DNA of 64,000 nt from Amphiura filiformis (lineage: Eukaryota > Echinodermata > Ophiuroidea > Amphilepidida > Amphiuridae), in the NCBI RefSeq assembly GCF_039555335.1, contig NC_092629.1, forward strand, positions 2,985,935 through 3,049,934. The letters are read 5' to 3'. Every line of letters begins with the position of its first letter. Within the stretch, counting starts at the first letter, position 1. A program made the translations under genes and the position numbers. The notes beneath the pieces were generated by a model. It was given only the letters and a program-made list of their open reading frames with translations. It had not been told where the DNA came from and ran no database searches. Below are positions 31,301 through 40,640 of the stretch, in pieces.

Positions 31301-34300
31301 ATGTTTAAGTTCTTTATGGGATACAGGTCTACACATAATACTAACAATATAAGTTGATCAAAAAGGTAAGTAAATGTAAATACTTTCAAAAACTTTTAAA
31401 TATGAGAATAAGGAAATGGTTTATTGATGTGAATTTTCATACATGAAAATAGTATAGAACATGCCAGTAAAGTAGTCTATGATACCAGCAAACACAAGCA
31501 GTATTCAACACAGCCACACTGCAAAACTATCAAGTAAATCTGAGTCCACAAAATGGTGAGCTGTTAATTACAAATTTAAGAGAAGGAGTTACAAACATAG
31601 GCGTAAATCCGAGTGGGGGATTAATTTTCCCTCCATATTTTGGGATGGACCATACAATCATCTCCCCCAATGTTGATGATGTGTATGTGTGTTTTGGACC
31701 ACTTTAAAATATGGCAAATAAAGTGACCAAAATAAATTTCAGATTTATATGGTGCCTTTTTCTAGGTCTTAAAGGATTCAAAGCACTGTAAATTCGCTGC
31801 CATGGCAAATCATCACAATCAGATCGCGTCAACTATAGGCCAGTTGCAGCCGAATAATCTTGCGCAGACCTATCCTCACTTAGATTGTAACATCCACCAA
31901 TTATCTGTGCAGCTCCCCAAATTCCATTGGGTGAAGGAAGGCTTTTTAATAACCAAACAACTAATCGCTAATTTTTGAAAGCAGGAGGAAACCGGAAGTC
32001 CCGGAGAAAACCTGCGAGAGTGAGCATGGAATCGGGATAAACCAAATGCACATACAGTTCTTGGGCACGGCCTGTGCTTGAACCTGGGACCTCAGTGGTG
32101 CAAGGCGAGAGAACTACCACTGCGCCAACTCGCTCTCACTGCCTAAGATTTATATTAAAACATGTTTTGAAAAAGACTGGAAAGAGTTGTCTGGGTAACT
32201 GTTATTGTAAATCTTTACAACTGCAACATCTTTAGATGAGGTATTTAAAATACAAACATGCCTCAATGTCTAAACAGATAGATTTTCCATCCATGTGAAA
32301 TAAAGGCAGTGAGGCAAGCAATTTTTGGCAAGTCAAAAGAGGGGGCAAGAGATTTTTGGCTTAGGAAAACAGTATGGGAAATGTTTCAATATGCACAATT
32401 TCCTGCTTGCTATGCTTGCATCAAATCTTCATATACCACTGAAGGTTTGCAAATTGGGTTCCTAAAATTTCTTGCATGTGCAAAGGGGAGGGGACAAGAT
32501 TTCTTAAAAAGCCAAGAGGGACGGGGCAGACAAGTTTAGCAAGCTGAGAGGGGGGTGGCATGCCAAGGAGGAGGACAAGGATTTTTGGCAGGCTATTTTG
32601 AAATTGAGAGATAATTATTACACAATCCCTACCCTAATGAAAGAATCACACACAGAGTGATACTGATAGCATCATTTGTTGATTGTGAACAAAACTGAAG
32701 GCATGTTCCAAAGTAAGCTTGTTTGTAAGTCACAATATCCAAAATAATTTCTTAACACATACAGTAAAGACATCACAATACCCAAGTAGATTGGATGGCT
32801 GAAGCTGCTGTTCTTCAGAAGATCAAGAAGAATCTTCTATCTTGCTACATCTGCTCAGCAGAGTTAAAAGATCCTATATGCCTCCCTTGCCTGCATGCAT
32901 TCTGTTTTGAATGTCTGGAGACGTGGCACCACGATAGCCAAGACAAGACCCAAGTGATCTGCCCTGCTTGTAAGAAATCAGCACCTGTACCTAAAGAAGG
33001 AATCAGAGGATTTCCAGGACCTTTCCTTGTGCAAAATCTACAAGAAACCATGGACAAGAAGGTAGGAAACTTTAAACAAAAGGAAAACATGTCAAACTCT
33101 CTTCATATGTATGACATTAAAACACCTAGATGTGCATTTCTTGACTAAAATTTTCACTATCTAAATTTGATTTCATTTATTTCATTCAGTCTGCAGAGCC
33201 TATGCAAAATTCAACATGCCATGTATGTGGAAAGGAAGCTGAGGTTCATTGTGTAGAATGCAACAAAGGTCTTTGTCAAGCATGTCATACCTACCACAAT
33301 GCCTTCACGAAGGACCATCACATTGTCTCCATTGAAGAGCTTCAGTCAGGTCAAGTCACCACTGAAGGTAGAGTCTGTGAAGTACATGGTGAGCAGGTAA
33401 GGTACTACTGTGAGGCGGAAGACAAACAAGTCTGCATGGACTGCATCAGTCTTAAGACATGTCCTATTGAGCATGAGAGGGTGACCATAAAAGAAGCAGC
33501 CATGAAGCAAGCAGACTTGATAGATGGATTGAAGAAGAAGTGTGCTGACAACAAAGACAAGTTTCAAGACGCTATTAGGGACACTAATCTAGTACTAGAT
33601 ACTCTTAATGATACCATGAAACAAACAAAAACTGAATTGATATCTTGTAAGGAACAGTACAAATGTCAGGTAGACCAAGTATTTGACAGGGAGATAGGTA
33701 TGATTGAAAAGATATATAAAAATAGAGTCAAGGATATAGAAAACAAAATAAAAGAACTGGAGTCAGAAGTAGGTAAGATGACAGAGGCTGAAAAGCTAGC
33801 ATCAAATGCTTCTACGTCAGACTTCATGATAACCTACAAGTATTCCACCCTATCAAAGAAGCTGAATGAGTTGTCCTGGACAGATCCTGTAGCACCCAAT
33901 AAATCCTTAGGCCGATTAACATTTAAAAGACTTCCAATGATTGTCCCGCCTGTTGGGTACTTGTTGGAAATGGAGAGATGGAAACTCGCTGATCATTTTG
34001 CCATAACAGAAATGGAACAACCCGATGGAATTGGCCTTAATCATGATGGGGATATTGTTGTTACTAGTTTTGTGAAAGGCGTCAAGGTGTTTTCAAGAGA
34101 TGGCCAAGTCAAATATTCTTTTATGGATGACTGTACTAAAATAACAGGTGTGGCAGTTTCTAATGGCAACAAATATATAGTAGCTAATGGATATGACAAA
34201 CAAGGCCTACAATTCCATACTAGTTATGGCAAATATTTGTCAAATGTTTCGGTCTATGATACCAGTGGTAACATATCCAATCTAAGTTCAGTAGCTATTG

Positions 34301-37231
34301 ATGCCAATGATCAAATCATAGCAGGGTTAGTCAATAACACTATTTCCATCCACAATGCTGATGGGTCTCTCATCTCCAAATTTCCAACAGAAACCAAACC
34401 ATTCCGCCTTGCAGCTACCTCTGAAGGAGAAATAGTGTGTTCTCACAAACAAGAACCATGTTTAGAGCTAATGACATACACTGGCTCTAATGTAAGAACA
34501 GTACAGTCTCCTCCAGAAGTAAAGAAATGGAGCCCTGGTTGTGTTTGCTGTGGACATGGTGAGATCTTTGTAGGGAATAGATCAAAAGGTGACCCATCAG
34601 GTATATTCAGATACACAAGTGAAGGAAACTATCTAGGTTGTGTTACCACACAGGTTAATACCCCTGGGGGACTTGCACTGAGACAGGATGGCATGGAGTT
34701 GTTTGTGGTAGATATTACAGATTGCCAAGTCAAAATCTTCCACAGAGCATGATCATTTTTCCCCTTTTATGTCCTTCAATGTATTTAGGCAACATGACTT
34801 TCAAAACAATGACTGCGAATGAAGATTTGGGTATTGCATATATCATATCTAAACTAAAATACTTATAGTTCACTTGAAGCAGCTATTGTTGAAGGGTGAT
34901 CAGTCAGTACTTAGGCCATCTTAATTTAACAGTTTGTCTCAAAGCCCTTCCCAAGTTAAAACCTATAAATGTGGAATGTGTTTTTTTTTATAATTTTTTG
35001 TTATCTGTGGCATAAGCTTTTTGACAAGAATAGACCACCTTTTCATCTCTCAAGGAGGTCTCACTGTGGTCAAGATGAAGAATTTTATTGAGATTTACAT
35101 TAGGCTATTTTGGCATCTGGCAATTCAGACGTGAGGTTAATTTGGAAAAAAACACCAACTGAAAAAACTGAATAACACACAAAACATGGGCGATTTTACT
35201 AATGCGCACGGGGCTTTGAGATGAACTATTAAATTAAGATGGCTATATGTTCTTCCTTAATCACATTTATACTCGCATTAATAATCATAACTCGCAAAAA
35301 TCAGAATCAACAGAAATTTTGTGAATAAGCTTTTTTTGTGGATATCTGCTGAAATATACCATAAAGAGGATGCTAGGAATCATGAAATACACTTATCTTG
35401 TGATAATAATAATAATAACAAAAATTGTCTTACACACCATAATGAACCAACTTTTTGATGAGATATCCTTCATTTGCAGTTGCCTTTCTGTTATTATGTC
35501 AGGCAGATATTGTATATTTAATAGTATTTTAAACATGTTGTAAATTTACATTGTAATATGATTTATTTTGTAAGCATTATATTTATCTAAATTTGCTATT
35601 TTAATATTGTGTATTTGAATGTATGTAGTATTTTTAAAGCCTAAAATAATTATGATATGTGAATGTTGTATTGATCCCTGGGCCTCAAGGAAGAACAGGT
35701 GGTTAATTGTGTTTACAACTGATTGAGTGTCCCAGGTTAAAGAAGAAATAATAATAATAATTTAAAAACAAAAGATGCTCGGGTTTTATTATCACTTTAA
35801 TTGCATTATCTCAAGACCACATAATACATTGTATGTATCAACTTTCATAATATTTTTGGGTTAATTCAGTCCAGCCCCCATGAGAGCATAAGTAGTGGTC
35901 TGTCTGTCAACATTCCCACTTGTACAACAGACTTGTTTTTTTAAACAAATTAATGCTTCTTTCAACTCCCAGGGTACATACATTGTACCTCTCTCTGCCA
36001 CTTTCTAATTCCCCATTCAACTAGGGTGTTATAAAAGAAGGATGATTTTTCCCAATCAAGACATTTAGAGTTACCAGTGTACAGTTCTTACCACCAGCAG
36101 ATAGATCCTAAGGTCCATATGCACAAAAGAGTTAGACCAGATCTAAAGTTAGACCTGGTCTAAGTGGAATTTAATTCCATCAGGAATGGTCCTTTAGTCT
36201 TATTTCCTTCCTAGAGTAGCTAGCAAATTCTAAACATTTAAATGCAAAGTTCTAAAATAATATAATACAAAATAACTTTTTAAAGCAAATGTCAAGGAAA
36301 ATGTCCTTTCTCCTGGAACTAAATTCCATTTACACCAGGTCTAACTTTAGACCCGGTCTAGCTCGTTTGTGCATACGGACCATATGCTCTCATCATTTAC
36401 CAGGTACCTAAGATCCCACCCGTTCTGGGCCTACCAGGGTCAAAATAAAAAAAAAGAAGAAGTTACCCACCCTAAATTACTTGTTATTCAAAGCTGGAAA
36501 CTGGAGAAATACTGCTATTAAACATGTTAAAAAAAGGTTTTTTTTCCAAAGCTGCGATAAAGTTGTATGTTTTAATTACTTTTGCTTCTATTGAACAGCT
36601 AGCAATGCATACTAGTTCAATGTGTCCCTGGCTGTTCAATTGAAACAAAAGTAGATAAAAGTAAACATACAACTTTATCCAGCTTTGAAAAAAAAAATTA
36701 GCATTTTTTTGTTAGTAGCAGCACTTATCTGGTTTCTAACCTTAAAAAACAATTCTGATCACTTTTTGTGTGTTTTTGGGTACCCGCCCGAAAATCCAAT
36801 CTGGGAAAGTTTGTTCGGTTTTTATAAGGCGGAAATTATTCCGCTTTTGTTACTACGCGAGTCAATAAGTCCTAACTCGCGTGAATTCACATAAGCGTGC
36901 GCCGTGCGGGAGTCAGGCATTACACAACGCACACCTAGCATTCACATTGCGCCCAACAGCGTGCACGCCATTCTATATCAATACACAGTGTTATGAGTCT
37001 TATTTTTTCCGCCTTATAAAAGCCGAACAAACTTTACCCGTGTACATAATTACCTGATAGGTGAGAGCCTTAACGTACCTTTTTGAACTCATTGGAATTG
37101 ATGAACTGTAAACATTGTGATATCTCATAGACAGAGTGCACATTTCCAGCTTTAATTGTGAGAGTATCATCAACAGAAATTGACCTTTGTATGACCTCTG
37201 TCCCGCTGTAAAATGCTGTAGCAGATTCCAT
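22359..37231 (-). CDS. DPH2: DPH2, 2-(3-amino-3-carboxypropyl)histidine synthase subunit 2; 6 coding exons, 530 aa
   Basis: With DPH1, DPH2 forms the Fe-S radical-SAM-type enzyme for the first step of diphthamide synthesis on eEF2 (family knowledge). Coding segments on the minus strand: 37079-37231, 29950-30062, 28267-28487, 26878-27669, 25430-25606, 22359-22495, total 1593 nt, all GT-AG with matching phases. Landmarks: [11 protein letters not shown] (52-62), SYGSCCVDE (C90, C91), [10 protein letters not shown] (C112), a Ser/Asp-rich linker (about 180-245), [27 protein letters not shown] (C382), [24 protein letters not shown], and a final exon with [13 protein letters not shown], the characteristic DPH2 tail. 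Size fits human DPH2 (489 aa) plus the linker. An AG acceptor just 5' of the start (splice at 37249/37250) implies an upstream non-coding exon. The introns are full of MITEs, and intron 1 holds a TRIM gene on the other strand. Confidence 0.95.
22836..23709. mobile_element. Mariner-like non-autonomous element with about 240-bp inverted repeats
   Basis: TA dinucleotides flank CAGCCTGTCTCAAAAAAAAT at the left and ATTTTTTTTGAGACAGGCTG at the right, and complementarity continues inward for about 240 bp on each side. The centre holds a second hairpin (TCTAATGCACGAGCCC/GGGGAGTGCATTAGA at about 23423-23457). TA target and a CAG-type end are compatible with Tc1/mariner. It lies in DPH2 intron 5. Confidence 0.75.
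23993..24372. mobile_element. G-run-rich inverted-repeat element, copy 1 (DPH2 intron 5)
   Basis: The ends GTGCAATAATTACATGTACC and GGTACACATAAATATTGCAC are inverted repeats. The body alternates runs of 5-12 G with ATTTTTGGCAxGCCAAAA-like words, all G runs on the plus strand. Similar elements are at 29096, 30787 and 32300. There is no coding potential. The C-run-rich complement makes spurious proline-rich open frames on the minus strand. Confidence 0.7.
24998..25345. mobile_element. piggyBac-type palindromic MITE with TTAA flanks
   Basis: TTAA (24998-25001) and TTAA (25342-25345) bound the inverted termini GGGGGTACTACAC and GTGTAGTACCCCC. Most of the 348 bp folds back on itself, for example AAGACAAGCGGTTC/GAACCGCTTGTCTT and GGAATCCAATTACTACACTG with its complement. 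It is in DPH2 intron 5, 84 bp from exon 5. Confidence 0.8.
26631..26777. mobile_element. Short MITE with perfect 14-bp inverted ends
   Basis: CATACCTGCCAACC and GGTTGGCAGGTATG are exact complements bounding about 147 bp. The interior is GC-richer (GGCGGGGGTCCAGGGGCAAA) than the surrounding DPH2 intron 4. No coding capacity. Confidence 0.7.
28520..28850 (+). mobile_element. tRNA-like SINE, duplicated units (DPH2 intron 2)
   Basis: Two B-box-like words, GGTTAAATTCCCTGCAGGAC (about 28556) and GGTTCAATTCCCTGCAGGAT (about 28691), sit in similar contexts (GGTATTTG(A/C)(T/C)TTTGGTG upstream). A shared TTGTTACAGTCxGTTCCGAT tail word follows each region. This indicates repeated or dimeric SINE units. 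Confidence 0.5.
29096..29560. mobile_element. G-run-rich inverted-repeat element, copy 2 (DPH2 intron 2)
   Basis: The ends GTGCAATAATTATGTGTACC and GGTACACATAATTATTGCAC are exact 20-bp complements except one base. GGTGGTGAATT/AATTCACCACC extends the stem. The G-run body is as in copy 1. This is the best-preserved copy of the family. Confidence 0.75.
30787..30998. mobile_element. G-run-rich inverted-repeat element, copy 3 (DPH2 intron 1)
   Basis: GGGGCTGTAGAATAATTATGAG at the left and CTCATAATTAGCCCC at the right form diverged inverted ends around three G-run/TTTTTGGCxxGCCAA modules. It is shorter than copies 1 and 2. Confidence 0.6.
31725..32145 (-). mobile_element. tRNA-derived SINE, minus strand (DPH2 intron 1)
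   Basis: Read on the minus strand, GCGAGTTGGCGCAGTGGTAG and CCCAGGTTCAAGC give A and B boxes. They are followed by a GTTTTCTCCGGGACTTCCGG body and a 3' region to about 31725. The lack of a paired acceptor stem and the long attached body identify a SINE, not a tRNA gene. It ends about 650 bp 5' of the TRIM gene. Confidence 0.6.
32300..32640. mobile_element. G-run-rich element, copy 4, left end missing (5' of the TRIM gene)
   Basis: AAGCAATTTTTGGCAAGTC with G-run modules and a right end (GATAATTATTACACAATCCC) match copies 1 and 2. The expected left inverted end is absent, so this copy is truncated. It stops about 155 bp upstream of the TRIM start codon. Confidence 0.55.
32795..34752 (+). CDS. 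TRIM family protein: RING, two B-boxes, coiled coil, NHL-like propeller; 2 exons, 609 aa
   Basis: Exons are 32795-33061 and 33190-34752, with a 128-bp GT-AG intron after codon 89. RING residues are C17, C20, C32, H34, C37, C40, C56 and C59, so E3 ubiquitin ligase activity is likely. B-box 1 begins CHVCGKE at C99. B-box 2 spans about 152-186 ([16 protein letters not shown]). A charged, helical coiled coil covers about 190-300. The C-terminal 250 residues show repeated hydrophobic blades (for example [17 protein letters not shown] and [17 protein letters not shown]) typical of NHL-type propellers, as in TRIM2/3/71-like proteins. No filamin-type domain is evident, which separates it from canonical TRIM71. 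It lies wholly within DPH2 intron 1 on the opposite strand. The single small intron and nested position suggest an expanded invertebrate TRIM group, but a specific orthologue cannot be named. Confidence 0.9.
34753..36111. other. 3' flank of the TRIM gene in DPH2 intron 1
   Basis: AT-rich sequence without a supported exon; it probably carries the TRIM 3' UTR. An ATA microsatellite-like run lies at about 35404-35420. No repeat with clear ends is seen. Confidence 0.4.
36112..36381. mobile_element. Fold-back MITE with about 65-bp arms
   Basis: GGTCCATATGCACAAA at the left and TTTGTGCATACGGACC at the right are inverted. Within the arms, GTTAGACCAGATCTAAAGTT and AACTTTAGACCCGGTCTAGC continue the pairing. 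DPH2 intron 1. Confidence 0.7.
36545..36692. mobile_element. Hairpin MITE, about 60-bp arms
   Basis: TTTTTCCAAAGCTGCGATAA with AGTTGTATGTTTTAATTACT is complementary to the right half ending TTTATCCAGCTTTGAAAAAA. The loop is about 25 bp. DPH2 intron 1. Confidence 0.65.
36803..37040. mobile_element. MITE with 33-bp inverted ends just 3' of DPH2 exon 1
   Basis: GGGAAAGTTTGTTCGGTTTT and ATAAGGCGGAA at the left match TTCCGCCTTATAAAAGCCGA and ACAAACTTTACCC at the right in inverted orientation. Its right end is about 40 bp from the DPH2 exon 1 splice donor. Confidence 0.7.
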
Positions 37232-37745
37232 GTTCCAATTATTTGTTACCTGAAATGGAATTGGAAAGAGTATATAATATTATATATATGAAGTTGTTAA
37301 TTTGTGTAGCTAAAGGCATACATTCAAGCAATGGGGGCACAAACAGGTTGGGAAATAAGTGGGGCCAGGGGCCATTTAGCCCCTGGTTCATTGAAAATAG
37401 CCCCTGGTTCCCTGTAAAACCCCACAAACCAGGGCTATTTTTTATACAAAAGTAGCCCTGGTCTGGCGCTTCTTATTTCCATTATTACGATGGAAATATC
37501 GAACACGTACACGATGTGCATAACACAGTACATACATCATAACATGGCGTGCGGGCAGTCGTGACATATCAAAAGAACCGACATGACCCACGTTTGAATG
37601 AGTGGCTCTCATTGGCGACATACATGTATATGGGCTGGCATTAAATATCGATTTTCTTTGTATTGCCTCGTCTGTTTGGACCCAAATTAAAAGAGGACAT
37701 ATATCTGACAGTGAAACCTAACATTTTATACCAAAAAAAGGTTAT
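37232..37745. promoter_or_regulatory. 5' flank of DPH2, probable 5' UTR/promoter region
   Basis: Immediately 5' of the DPH2 start codon (minus strand) a CATTTCAG acceptor indicates that the coding exon begins in 5' UTR and that a leader exon lies further right. No core promoter motif stands out. The position of the leader exon relative to the telomere-like block and DIRS-1 cannot be settled. Confidence 0.35.
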
Positions 37746-37930
37746 TCCTTCATGTAATTTTACACGAAATTAGGGTTAGGGTTAGAGTTAGGGTTAGTTT
37801 AGGGTTAGGATTAGGGTTAGGATTAGGGTTAGGGTTAGGATTAGGGTTATGATTAGGATTAGGCTTAGGGTTAGGGTTAGGATTAGGGTTAGAGTTAGGA
37901 TTAGATTACACGAAATAATTACATGAAGGA
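37746..37930. repeat. Interstitial TTAGGG-type array bounded by inverted repeats
   Basis: About 137 bp (37770-37906) of TTAGGG units with frequent variants (TTAGGA, TTAGAG, TTAGGC) is bounded by TCCTTCATGTAATT (37746-37759) and its exact complement AATTACATGAAGGA (37917-37930). Just inside, TTACACGAAAT occurs on both sides in direct orientation. TTAGGG is the usual metazoan telomere unit. The inverted ends suggest a mobile, MITE-like unit rather than a chromosome-fusion scar. Confidence 0.75.
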
Positions 37931-38479
37931 CCGACCCAAAAAAACCCAACAATTCTATTTCTTATGGAAATGTTATAATATGGCTTTAAGCTAGACCCTC
38001 ACCCTGGACTCCCATGCCGTGCAGTGGTGACACAAGGAATTATTTTTTGGGGGGGGGCATTGGAAGGTAAAGTGAATTTCAGTGGGGGGCAAAATCACCA
38101 AATTTTGCTCGCAAAAATTGCCGCAAAAACTGGAAATTTTCATACTTTTGGGTTTTTACGGGGGGCATCTGGGGGGAATAGTTCACTGGGATAGTGGGGA
38201 TTGAGCAATTCTATTTGCTAAAAGTGGAGCTTCAGCTAAGTTACTTGAGAACCCCTGGTATAGAATAAAAGTTCTGTTCATTTTGATCTCAATAAGTATT
38301 TTTGATCATTCAGAACAGAGTGCATTGTGGGTAAAAAAAGACGACTGTGATAATGAACTTTGACTGATTGGAAATTCCTGTTATTTTAATTTTCATTTAC
38401 AACACTGGCACTTGTTCAAATGATCTTTGTTATATAAAAGTTCTGTGGGGACAATCAGACCCAACAGTTCGTAATAATT

Positions 38480-38799
38480 AGTCCCAAACAAAAATGTTTG
38501 GTAGACTCATAACCGGTGCGATCTTACCTTTCCGATGTTGATTAAGATACTTCTTGCATCGATCCCGAGATGCGGAAAAACCAATAGTCATTTTGTCCCA
38601 CATAAATGAATAAATAACAAAAACCCCCGATCCCCGAGTGGACTCACCCATCCGGTGACGCCACACACGATAATCATCCCTTATCCGACTTGGGCAGCCC
38701 CTACCGCCAAACTTGTAGGGGCGGTCGGGTCGAGATAATCAACATCGAAAGGTAAGATCGCGACGGTTATGAGTCTACCAAACATTTTTGTTTGGGACT
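38480..38799. repeat. DIRS-1 3' end fold-back
   Basis: AGTCCCAAACAAAAATGTTT at 38480 is complementary to AAACATTTTTGTTTGGGACT ending near 38799, and the arms continue through GGTAGACTCATAACCG. The outer arm is the true 3' terminus. The inner arm belongs to the internal complementary region, so the terminus and its complement form one hairpin of about 320 bp. Confidence 0.8.
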
Positions 38800-38861
38800 A
38801 GACTCAGTACACCGGTCGATCTTACCGCTTCCGATGTTGATTAAGATACTTCTTGCATCAA
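38766..38861 (-). other. DIRS-1 internal complementary region
   Basis: The sequence joins a complement of the 3' terminus (GGTTATGAGTCTACCAAACA to GTTTGGGACT) directly to the 5' terminus sequence (AGACTCAGTACACCGGTCGA onward). It is thus a template of the joined ends, which in the DIRS1 model guides formation of the circular replication intermediate (established for the Dictyostelium element). Here it is directly visible. Confidence 0.8.
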
Positions 38862-39124
38862 CATCTGAAAGATCGATCTAGCAAGTAACCGACGGATGGA
38901 GGTACAAGATTGGCCAGCATCTGATAAGGATCGGGAGTGGGTAGCATGGTAATCGCGAGGTCAAACTATTTCCCCCCCTCACGGCCGGGAAACAGAAAGA
39001 CTATGTGAACAGACAAAACCCTGAACTGAAAGTGCAGTGGTTAAGAATAGAAACACTGGTTCTTACCATGTTGGAATTCTGATTGTCCATAAAACACCTG
39101 GTACCCAACCACCATGTTATCTCC

Positions 39125-40190
39125 CAAGAACTGCCCTGGTGAACTTATCGCCTGGTCGTTGGTTTACGTTTTTGTAGTAAACCGTGGAAAAGGACGACGG
39201 GTTCTTCCAGGACACAGCCTGACAAATCTCTTCAATGGGGACCCCCTATGGTAGGCCCACGATGATGAGATAGATCTGGTTGAGTGGGCCTTGGGGCGAA
39301 GCGTCTTTGTCGCCCCGAGTCCACCAACACCTGGACCAGCCACCGTGCCAGAGTCTGCTTAGCGGCTGGACCGTGCGGTTCAGCGTGGGTGATAAATAAG
39401 CGGTCATGAGCCCCTCTTAAGGTTTGTGTTCGGCCAAGGTAGTGCTGTAGCGCCCTCACCGGGCACCACAACCTGTCTTCGGCTATTGACGAACCCTGCC
39501 CAATACTGGGTAGGAAGAGGGGCGAGTGTCGGAATGTACTTCGCTCATTTTTTGCAAGGAAATCCGGGCGAAGAAACAGCGTCGCTCCGTTGTTAGTAAA
39601 TACGGAAGCTGACTTCGAGACTGCGTGCAACTCCGAGCAGCGCCGTCCGAAGCCAACGCCAGAAGAAAGGCCGCTTAAGAGTGACGATTTAAGGGTCGCT
39701 TTTGACAGGGGCTCAAAAGGGGACCCTTAATATACTCCAAGACTGTGTTGAGGTCCCATGGAGGGACCACCTTCCTTTCGGCGGGCGCCGTTGAACATAC
39801 CGTCGAGAAGAAGACTTAGGGACCCATCTGAATTGATAGTCGACCCGTCTTCAAATCCCGATGAATCGAGAGAATGGCTGACTTGTAGTTGGCTATCGCT
39901 GCCTGCTGAAGTCCTGACCTGAACTTTTCTGTCAGAAAATCTGCCACTAGAGGCACAGGGGCTCTAGTGGGAGATGTATTTCTCTCATCGCACCATGCGT
40001 AGTAGGGAGCCAAACGCTGACTATCGTCACGGAGGGTAGACTCTCGTCTACCCCGGCGATGAGAGAAGCAGCTTCTGATGAAAAGCCTCCCTCCGCCGCA
40101 CGTTCCTGATAAGGGCCATGCAGCTAACTGCAGGTGCTCTAGTGGTAGACTTGGTACCTCTCCTCCGGGCATCCGGAGTAGATTTGGTAA
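39125..40190 (-). pseudogene. DIRS-1 tyrosine recombinase, frameshifted
   Basis: The N-terminal core-binding part is recognisable ([12 protein letters not shown], then FLTEKFRSGL and NYKSAILSIH). The catalytic Arg region is RRCSELHAVS, followed by CPVRALQHYLGRT, LFITHAEPHGP and KQTLARW. The final Tyr region (WKNPSSFSTVYY) is in a different frame. At least two frameshifts break the reading frame, so no complete enzyme is made. Confidence 0.75.
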
Positions 40191-40199
40191 CTCGGAGAG

Positions 40200-40640
40200 T
40201 ACTCGCGGCGGTGCCGCTAGTAGATCCACCATCGGTCGAAACCACAGGTGTTTCGGCCAGAACGGTGCTATCAGAATGACGTTGCAATCCTCCCTCCCGA
40301 TCTTGGTCACTACCCTTGCGAGCAGTGAGATCGGGGAAAGCGTAAGCAGTCATTCCTCCCAGTCTCACGGACAGAGCGCCCACGGCGAATGCCTGTGGGT
40401 CTGCGACCCTCGAGCAGTACACCCGCAGCTGATGATTTCGATGAGATGCGAACAAATCTATCGAGGGGTGGTACATCACCGAAGATCGCTCTGGGCGACC
40501 TGCGGAGCAAGGGACCATTCTGTAGGTCCCGACACCTTTCCTCGTGACAGATCGTCCGCGAGGATGTTGGTGACTCCCCGCTATGTGCATCGCTCTCAAC
40601 GTAATCTGCCTGGCCTTGCACCACCCTATCAGGCGTAGTG
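40200..40640 (-). pseudogene. DIRS-1 linker/methyltransferase-like region
   Basis: [35 protein letters not shown] and VILIAPFWPKHLWF follow RNase H. DIRS1-like elements carry a Dam-like methyltransferase-related segment at this position. I assign it by order and by this conserved string, not by recognised catalytic residues, so the function is uncertain. It is interrupted by a frameshift near 40310. Confidence 0.5.
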
